11,295 nt of DNA from Candidatus Firestoneibacteriota bacterium. GTDB taxonomy: Bacteria; Oederibacteriota; JAAXVQ01; JAUVAV01. Position 1 is the first letter of the stretch. Each line of letters opens with the position of its first letter. Where the stretch lies: positions 1 to 11,295 of the forward strand of contig DAOVYW010000055.1 of NCBI GenBank assembly GCA_030635415.1. Direction: 5' to 3'. The translations under genes were made by a program, and so were the position numbers. The notes under the pieces were generated by a model. It was not told where the DNA came from, searched no databases, and worked only from the letters and a program-made list of their open reading frames with translations. This document shows positions 5,995 through 11,295 of the stretch, piece by piece.

Positions 5995-8900
5995 ATGAAG
6001 CAGAAAGAACCGGTTTTAAAGCGAAGGAAATATGGGTGCTCTTTCCCGGGATTAAACGCCAAGATGCGGATTTTAGTCCTGGTGGCGGGAATGCTTGTGC
6101 TTTCGGCCGACATATACGCCAAGCAGTTTATGGATAATTTAACAACCGATTTTTATGGTGGCACTGAGGACAATATTACTATTGGACAAAACCTGGATGG
6201 GAATCTCCAGTTGGCGCCTTATGGTTTACTTGGTAACTGGACCACATCCGTGTCTCCTTCGGAAGCCGCGCTTTATTTAACCGGGTCCGCTATTTGCAAT
6301 GGAAAAATTTATATTACCGGTGGATTTGGCAGCGCCGAAAGGTTTTCCTCCGGCGAGGTTCTCTACACGGCATTAAATAAAATATATTATGGAACTGTTT
6401 TGGATGATGGTTCTATTACTGAATGGGAAGAAATAAAGAGTAGTGATGAGGGATCAAACCTGCCGCGGCCTACTTATGGACACGGTTCAATAGTAGTGAA
6501 TGGGCGGATATACATCATTGGCGGTCGCAGCACCGGCAACCGGCCCCTGGATGCGGTTTATTGGGCTAAAATCATCGGACATGATGGTTCTATCAAAGCT
6601 TATTACCAGAGTAATACCTGGACCGCGGTGGCCTCCCTGCCGGAAGCGCTTTTCAGACCATCGGTTGTAAAATATGAAGGGCGAATTTACGTTATCGGCG
6701 GCAAAAATGCGTCCAATGTTCCCCAAGACAGTGTTTATATTGCTCCGGTCCAGCCGGATGGTAATATTACAGGGTGGACTCAAAGCAGCGCCCCTTTGCC
6801 AACCGGGCTTTCCGGACATAACGCCGTGATCTCCAACGGCCGGATTTACGTACTGGGAGGATCAACTACCGGTGAGGAACAAGGCGCTTCATCCGCGGTT
6901 TATATCGGGAATATTGATGTCAATACCGGAGATATAGCTTCCTGGATTCCGGGAACATCTCTTCCGGAAACATATTACGGGGCAGCGGCCGCGGTATCCG
7001 GCGGCAAGTTATGGATATGTGGAGGGATAGATTCAGGTGTGGCCAAAAACCGGGTTTATTATGCCAGAATCAATCAAGGTGACGGGCTGATTCCGGGGTC
7101 CGGACAGCAGGATACCTGGACCCGCGCCACGGATCTGCCGGCCGCGGTTTATAATCATAATCTTTCAGCTTTTAATGGACATTTATTCGTTATCGGCGGT
7201 TTAAATAATATCAGTGTTCAGAAACAGGTTTACACTGCAACCTTGGTAAGCAGCAATGCGACTGTAGCAAGATGGGCTCCGGCTACTACGCTTTTTCTCT
7301 CGGCCGGAGGCGGACATAAATACGATACCTGGACAGGCCATAGCGCAGTATTACGCTCCCCTTTGCCCAGTGAAGACTCTGAGTCTTCCGCCAGTGTGCC
7401 CACCGTATTTGTTATCGGCGGGGGACCGAATGTTGATGCGTATCCCGGTGGTGTGGGAGTGCCGGGCAACCCGCCGGATTCTTACCAGACGCTTTATAAT
7501 TCCGAGATCGATTCCAGTGGTCTGCTTAAGAACTGGGCCGCTCCGGAAAGCGGAGGAAGCATACCCCTGAATTCTATTTTGCATGCCTCCACGCTGGGCG
7601 ATAATCTTATTTATGTGGTTGGCGGTGCTAATACACTTAATGCCAAGGTTTGGACTAATGATGCGGCTGCGCTCTCAATTGTGGCTTATAAGGATTGGGA
7701 TCCGATACTGGATAATACAGCCAATTCCCTGGAAGCTTTTTATCAGCCGGCCAAAACCGTGGTTTTCTACGAGACGGAAGCCGGCGGAGGGTACAGTGGA
7801 GGAGCAGGAGATATGGAAGAAACAGCTGCCGTGCCGATTATTGACGCTTGGGGTCTGGCCCAGAGTCCTCAGGTGGTAATTTATCAGCCCCTTATCCGCT
7901 TCCGGGTGGTTTCACATAATGCCAATCTATATGTAATAGGAGGGATATCACGCGCAAATATAAATGTTACCACTAGCAGCCTGGATTTTCAGGATAAAGT
8001 CTGGTACTGCCGGCCGAATCCCGGAGGATCGATCAATAAACTTGGCGACCCCGGAGGCTGGAAAGAAACTACTCTCTTGCCGGGGGGGCAAGCGCTTTAT
8101 GATCATGCGGCCTGCGTAGCAAACAACCGGGTATATATTTTCGGTGGACGTAATGCCGCCGGGATTCCCCAGGATAATGTTTATTTTGCACAGATAAATT
8201 CGGATGCCACGCTGGGACCCTGGGTACCTACTTCTCCCTTGCTCGAGCAACTAGCCGAACATGATGTGGTTTTCACAGCCGGATATTTCTATGTTGTAGG
8301 CGGCGAGAACGATGCCGGTACCGGTGTTCTTCAAAAAATTGTATATTATTGTATTCCAGATCCGGTTACAGGTTTAATCCCTGCTCCGTCTAATCCCGGC
8401 TGCTGGCTCCCATCCGATACGGAGCTGGAGTATCCCGTGGCCGGCCATTCCGTTGTGGCTAATAATGGATTTTTATACCTCTTGGGCGGTAGATACAATC
8501 CCCTGGATCCTCATACTTCCAGTGCCTATATGACCAGCATTATAGATATGTTTCATTTACGGGATTTAGTTTATTCCTGGACAGGAAATTTTGAACGTTA
8601 TATGGACCTGGGCTCAGACCAACTGGTGGAGTTCTTGAATTGGGACGGTAATCCCAATAGCGAGACGAGCCGGATAAAATGCCGTTATGCGCTGGAAAAG
8701 GGTATGTGGTCGGATTGGGAACTGGAACAAGCAGTGGGTCCTTTTATCATTCAGAGATTTGCCCGTTATATTCATTATAAGGTTAATTTTGAGACTATAA
8801 CCAATGCGGCCCTTCTTTCCCGAACGCCTTTTATCAACCGTATTTATGCCGAATACGCGGCTTCTAAACCCGTGGATAACGATGCTTTTCTGATTAATCA

Positions 8901-9180
8901 TAACCGCTTTGATCCTCAGATTGAAGAGCTGCTTATAACATACAAAACCCGCGATCATCTGGTTTCCAACGTTATTATCAGGATTTACAACCTGGAAGGC
9001 GAATTAGTGCAACGTCAAAATATTGATATACCGCCGGGAACGCCTCTGCCAGCCACCGGCACATGGATTTGGGATGGCACGAATGCCAATGGAGAGATGG
9101 TGGCTAATGGCGTGTATGTTATTCAATATAACTCCGGCGATACCCATAAATTAAGGAAAGTGGTGGTCTTTAAACGATAG
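5995..9180 (+). CDS. Exported kelch-repeat protein with FlgD-like CTD
   Basis: A 1061-residue exported protein. The N-terminus has an unusually long basic region, then a hydrophobic core and plausible signal-peptidase site (MRILVLVAGMLVLSADIYA, about 24-42). Twelve kelch-type motifs of the form GRIYVIGG start near residues 103, 170, 229, 282, 337, 395, 471, 537, 644, 711, 763 and 825. This is enough for two six-bladed propellers or one larger one. Residues about 850-960 form a non-kelch, probably beta-rich region. The C-terminus (about 970-1061) resembles a FlgD Ig-like / type IX-like domain: IRIYNLEGELV, WIWDGTN, NGVYVIQY, ending KVVVFKR. Kelch propellers usually bind proteins or glycans; some, such as galactose oxidase, are enzymes, but no catalytic set is evident here. 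The C-terminal domain and the PorV-like gene next door suggest export and surface attachment. Its ligand is unknown. Confidence 0.93.
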   Translation: MKQKEPVLKRRKYGCSFPGLNAKMRILVLVAGMLVLSADIYAKQFMDNLTTDFYGGTEDNITIGQNLDGNLQLAPYGLLGNWTTSVSPSEAALYLTGSAICNGKIYITGGFGSAERFSSGEVLYTALNKIYYGTVLDDGSITEWEEIKSSDEGSNLPRPTYGHGSIVVNGRIYIIGGRSTGNRPLDAVYWAKIIGHDGSIKAYYQSNTWTAVASLPEALFRPSVVKYEGRIYVIGGKNASNVPQDSVYIAPVQPDGNITGWTQSSAPLPTGLSGHNAVISNGRIYVLGGSTTGEEQGASSAVYIGNIDVNTGDIASWIPGTSLPETYYGAAAAVSGGKLWICGGIDSGVAKNRVYYARINQGDGLIPGSGQQDTWTRATDLPAAVYNHNLSAFNGHLFVIGGLNNISVQKQVYTATLVSSNATVARWAPATTLFLSAGGGHKYDTWTGHSAVLRSPLPSEDSESSASVPTVFVIGGGPNVDAYPGGVGVPGNPPDSYQTLYNSEIDSSGLLKNWAAPESGGSIPLNSILHASTLGDNLIYVVGGANTLNAKVWTNDAAALSIVAYKDWDPILDNTANSLEAFYQPAKTVVFYETEAGGGYSGGAGDMEETAAVPIIDAWGLAQSPQVVIYQPLIRFRVVSHNANLYVIGGISRANINVTTSSLDFQDKVWYCRPNPGGSINKLGDPGGWKETTLLPGGQALYDHAACVANNRVYIFGGRNAAGIPQDNVYFAQINSDATLGPWVPTSPLLEQLAEHDVVFTAGYFYVVGGENDAGTGVLQKIVYYCIPDPVTGLIPAPSNPGCWLPSDTELEYPVAGHSVVANNGFLYLLGGRYNPLDPHTSSAYMTSIIDMFHLRDLVYSWTGNFERYMDLGSDQLVEFLNWDGNPNSETSRIKCRYALEKGMWSDWELEQAVGPFIIQRFARYIHYKVNFETITNAALLSRTPFINRIYAEYAASKPVDNDAFLINHNRFDPQIEELLITYKTRDHLVSNVIIRIYNLEGELVQRQNIDIPPGTPLPATGTWIWDGTNANGEMVANGVYVIQYNSGDTHKLRKVVVFKR

Positions 9181-9262
9181 ATAGTAGTTGTTGCGGCTTT
9201 CGCCGGGACGTGGTTTCGAAAAAAGGAGTGGGGTTTTACAGGGATTGAAAAACAGCATAAAA

Positions 9263-9286
9263 TATTCACATGCGAGAAAGTGAATA
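9263..9286. promoter_or_regulatory. 7-bp inverted repeat upstream of PorV-like gene
   Basis: TATTCAC (9263-9269) and GTGAATA (9280-9286) are exact reverse complements around 10 nt, ending 72 nt before the PorV-like start. The symmetry suits a dimeric regulator's operator, but a small hairpin at the end of the kelch transcript is equally possible. In the rest of the 178-nt gap (9181-9358) I see only a 4-bp hairpin at 9194-9205 and no convincing promoter. Confidence 0.35.
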
Positions 9287-9358
9287 ACTGATATATTGAT
9301 TTTTAATTTCAAAAACACAGTACATTTTCAATGTCGATCCTAATCCAAGGAGATTCTT

Positions 9359-10306
9359 ATGCGTAAAGTTTTCCTAATAGCCACCCTGATGTTGCTGATA
9401 ACAGTAACTCAAGCCGGGGCGCGAGGTGTAGGGACCTCGGCGGCTAATTTTCTCAAGGTGGGACAAGCCGCCCGTCCGGGCGGCATGGGAGGTGCATTTG
9501 TAGCTTTGGCGGATGATATCAATAGTTTGGAATGGAATCCAGCCGGACTGGCATACCTTGCTCCGGATTATTTTGACGCGGCTTTTGAACATGTTTTTTG
9601 GTTTGGAGACGTGGAATACGAGATTTTTTCTTATGCCCAGCATCTGGGGGAAACCTACGGGGGAGGTCTGCAGGTTTTATATCGTCATATGCCTGATATT
9701 GATAATAATTTGGAGGATGAAAATCCTCAAAAGGTTTTTGATCTGGCCTGGGTATTAGGTTATGGATTCCAGGTTTCTAATATTTCAGTCGGATTGAATA
9801 TTAAATTTATAATGTCCCGGCTGGGACCGGAAGATCTTTTTGGAGAGGCGGCCGATTTGGGTCTGCTGGTTCATTTTATGGATAATAAAATATCCGCGGG
9901 ATTGGCTATCCGGAATATCGGGCCGGACATTAAAGGCGATTCTTTGCCGCTGAATATTCGCGGCGGTGTCGGCTACCGGGAGTTATTCGGTGAAAAAAAG
10001 GAGCATACCATCAATGCCGCTTTGGAGCTTGATCAACCCTTGGATAACCGGTTAAATCTTCGCCTGGGATGTGAATATTGGTACTTGCAAGGTGTTGCCG
10101 TCCGGGTGGGTTTTTGTCAACAATTGGGTGGCAATGACCTGCAATCGGATAATTTTATCCATCGTATAACCGCCGGAGCCAGTGTATGCTGGGCGGATCT
10201 CCAGTTGGATTATGCTTTTGTATCTTATGCCGATCTGGGCGGGACTCACAGAATAGGTTTGAAATTACATTATGGCCCGCTCAGCGATGATATTGAGAAG
10301 TATTAA
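9359..10306 (+). CDS. PorV/PorQ-family outer-membrane beta-barrel protein
   Basis: A 315-residue outer-membrane protein. A signal peptide covers about 1-19 or 1-21 (MRKVFLIATLMLLITVTQA). The mature N-terminus carries the family signature: SAANFLKVGQAARPGGMGGA (27-46), then FVALADDINSLEWNPAGLAY (47-66). The remainder alternates hydrophobic and polar residues as in beta-strands, with strand-like segments up to HRIGLKLHYGPL near the C-terminus. PorV and relatives are 14-stranded-type barrels; in type IX secretion PorV binds cargo C-terminal domains and delivers them to the attachment complex. Whether this paralogue does so is inference from its position between two genes encoding FlgD/CTD-like domains. 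AAGGAG (9347-9352) lies 6 nt before the ATG. Its length is typical of the UPF0164/PorV-PorQ group. It could instead be a structural or transport barrel of the same fold. Confidence 0.88.
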   Translation: MRKVFLIATLMLLITVTQAGARGVGTSAANFLKVGQAARPGGMGGAFVALADDINSLEWNPAGLAYLAPDYFDAAFEHVFWFGDVEYEIFSYAQHLGETYGGGLQVLYRHMPDIDNNLEDENPQKVFDLAWVLGYGFQVSNISVGLNIKFIMSRLGPEDLFGEAADLGLLVHFMDNKISAGLAIRNIGPDIKGDSLPLNIRGGVGYRELFGEKKEHTINAALELDQPLDNRLNLRLGCEYWYLQGVAVRVGFCQQLGGNDLQSDNFIHRITAGASVCWADLQLDYAFVSYADLGGTHRIGLKLHYGPLSDDIEKY

Positions 10307-10357
10307 GGGAGAAACGGGTCCGGATAAACCATAGATCGATGTAGGGGAATACCTGAA

Positions 10358-10380
10358 TTCTAGACTAATTACTTCTAGAA
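10358..10380. promoter_or_regulatory. Paired TTCTAGA motif before the Thr-X gene
   Basis: TTCTAGA occurs at 10358-10364 and again at 10373-10379. Because each contains the palindrome TCTAGA, the pair also forms an inverted repeat TTCTAG/CTAGAA (10358-10363 and 10375-10380). It lies 20 nt upstream of the next gene's start in the 94-nt gap. It could be an operator or a small hairpin near the ribosome site. Evidence is symmetry only. Confidence 0.3.
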
Positions 10381-10400
10381 AATAATTCTGAGGTGAAGGG

Positions 10401-11135
10401 ATGAGAAAGATTTTCCCAAAACATAAAGTGGTTTTTGCTTTGATAGTGATGGCAAGCATGTCTGGTATATGGAGTTTTTCTCATGCCGCTGTGGTTAATT
10501 CTCCTACTGATACTCCGACGATTACACCGAGCAGCACAAGGACCCCGACCTTTACTGCTACTTCCACTATTACGCGAACCAGTACCCCGACCTACACACG
10601 GACGCATACGCCGACGTGTACCGCTACCAGGACTATAACGCGAACTTTTACGCCTACTCCAACCCGTACGCCGACCTTTACTATTACGCCTACTTATACT
10701 GTAACTTCTACTTATACACTGACTTATACGCCGACGGGGACCCGAACCGCGACCATGACGGTCACCCCTACCTTTACCATTACGCCTACTATTACGCCGA
10801 CTTCGACTATTACGCTTACGCCGACGCCGACTACCACGGCTCATCCCTCGGATAATCTGGACCGGGTAATTGTTTTTCCGAATCCTTATATTGAAATAAA
10901 GTCGGCGTTTAAGCGGATTAATTTTATTCATTTGACGTTTAATGCTTCTCTGAAAGTATATAATCTGAGCGGAGAGCTTGTTTGGGAGGCGGAAAAGAAC
11001 GACGGTTCCGACCGGATTGAATGGAAAGGCGTAACGAATATGTCCGGCCGGAAATTATCTTCCGGTATCTATTTATATGTAATTCAAAATGATGAGGGTC
11101 AGCGTAGAACCGGGAAATTGGCCATATTGAGATAA
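10401..11135 (+). CDS. Secreted Thr-X-repeat linker protein with FlgD/T9-like CTD
   Basis: A 244-residue exported protein in three parts. A signal peptide covers about 1-29 (ending WSFSHA). Residues 36-146 form a strictly alternating Thr-X tract: every even position is Thr except Ser44, and the run 46-146 holds 51 Thr without a break. X is Pro, Arg, Phe, Ile, Tyr, Ser, Ala, Val, Leu or others. Residues about 153-244 are a FlgD Ig-like / type IX CTD-like domain (VIVFPNPY, LKVYNLSGELVWE, IEWKG, SSGIYLYVIQN, ending GKLAILR). No passenger domain sits between. The tract should be extended and could be heavily O-glycosylated. AGGTGAAGGG just before the ATG serves as ribosome site. The CTD matches the kelch protein's at (I/V)YNLxGELV, WxG and G(V/I)Y. 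A role as spacer, surface fibre or anchor is inference. Confidence 0.88.
   Translation: MRKIFPKHKVVFALIVMASMSGIWSFSHAAVVNSPTDTPTITPSSTRTPTFTATSTITRTSTPTYTRTHTPTCTATRTITRTFTPTPTRTPTFTITPTYTVTSTYTLTYTPTGTRTATMTVTPTFTITPTITPTSTITLTPTPTTTAHPSDNLDRVIVFPNPYIEIKSAFKRINFIHLTFNASLKVYNLSGELVWEAEKNDGSDRIEWKGVTNMSGRKLSSGIYLYVIQNDEGQRRTGKLAILR
10506..10838 (+). repeat. Degenerate 6-bp coding repeat (ACN-NNN)n
   Basis: This is the DNA behind the Thr-X tract: every second codon is a Thr codon (one Ser exception) for 333 nt. All four Thr codons (ACT, ACC, ACG, ACA) are used in irregular order and the partner codons vary widely. The periodicity is therefore held at protein level and is not a fresh slippage product. 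The lack of stops in other frames produces long spurious ORFs on both strands. Confidence 0.9.
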
Positions 11136-11295
11136 AGGAGTTATCTCCAATATGCTATATGCTTTCTCTTCTCCAAATGTCATTCCGCGTGCGGGGAATC
11201 TTTAAAACCTCCCGGGTTTGCCGGGAATGCCCAACCAAGGGGAAGAAGCTTATAAAATATTGGGCGACACTTTGTCATTAAAACGTACTCCGAAC
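11136..11295. other. Gene-free right end with small hairpins
   Basis: Downstream of the Thr-X gene I see a 6-bp hairpin TCCCGG/CCGGGA (11210-11215 and 11221-11226, loop GTTTG) and a weaker ATTCC/GGAAT pair (11182-11186 and 11195-11199). Neither is followed by a T-run, so a standard intrinsic terminator is not shown. GGCGACACTTT at 11263-11273 also occurs at 4356-4366. No gene is supported before the window ends. Confidence 0.4.

Noticed and set aside
7230..7584. Several minus-strand and frame-shifted ORFs within the kelch gene
   Set aside because: Shadow frames of a gene with clear periodic kelch motifs; no ribosome sites or domain signatures.
9194..9205. CGGC-TTTC-GCCG hairpin after the kelch gene as a terminator
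   Set aside because: A 4-bp stem with no T-run downstream.
10616..10855. 79-residue Tyr/Asp-rich plus-strand ORF inside the Thr-X gene
   Set aside because: Frame-shifted reading of the same 6-bp repeat, with no ribosome site and no known fold.
10365..10931. 188-residue minus-strand ORF rich in Arg and Ser, antisense to the Thr-X gene
   Set aside because: It is the complement of the ACN-NNN coding repeat, which rarely makes stops in this frame. The opposite strand has a signal peptide, a ribosome site and a recognisable C-terminal domain.
11152..11205. 17-residue ORF just after the Thr-X gene, with GGAG about 11 nt upstream
   Set aside because: Too short, with no recognisable features. The SD-like bases adjoin the previous stop and could be chance.

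Overview
The window reads as a chromosomal segment of a diderm (Gram-negative) bacterium of moderate base composition. The diderm call rests on a PorV/PorQ-like outer-membrane beta-barrel protein and on exported proteins ending in FlgD/type IX-like C-terminal domains. The mix of kelch proteins, Thr-X linkers and a PorV-like barrel resembles uncultured FCB-related or candidate-phylum bacteria. That is an impression from protein style; no ribosomal or marker gene is present to fix the taxon.

Layout. 1-60: tail of an upstream gene. 63-2137: a membrane sensor histidine kinase (6 TM, PAS, HisKA, HATPase) overlapping by 4 nt a stand-alone receiver protein that lacks the usual Lys-Pro pair. A 12-bp perfect hairpin (2144-2180) separates this pair from a small 3-TM protein (2214-2495). 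2492-3829, minus strand: a soluble GAF-histidine kinase whose stop codon overlaps that of the small gene. 3830-4382: a gene-free stretch of 553 nt holding a 32-bp palindrome, a strong sigma70-type promoter and a 137-bp element with long imperfect inverted ends. 4383-5428: a winged-helix regulator coupled by TAATG to a six-TM protein, possibly of the DsbD/TauE type. 5679-5957: a small 2-TM protein behind its own promoter.

5995-11135 is the most distinctive part. A 1061-residue exported protein with 12 kelch motifs and a FlgD-like C-terminal domain is followed by a PorV-like outer-membrane protein. Then comes an exported protein that is almost only a strict Thr-X alternating linker (Thr at every second residue, 46-146) joined to a second FlgD/type IX-like C-terminal domain. 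In type IX secretion, PorV carries CTD-bearing cargo to the cell surface. Inference: the three genes may be a surface-display unit, with a shuttle flanked by two CTD proteins, one large and kelch-bearing and one with no recognisable cargo. No core type IX channel or motor gene is visible here, so the link stays a hypothesis.

The first half is signalling (two kinases, one odd receiver, one wHTH regulator) and the second half is cell-surface biology. Nothing in the sequence ties the two together beyond proximity. No rRNA, tRNA, CRISPR array or transposase gene was recognised.
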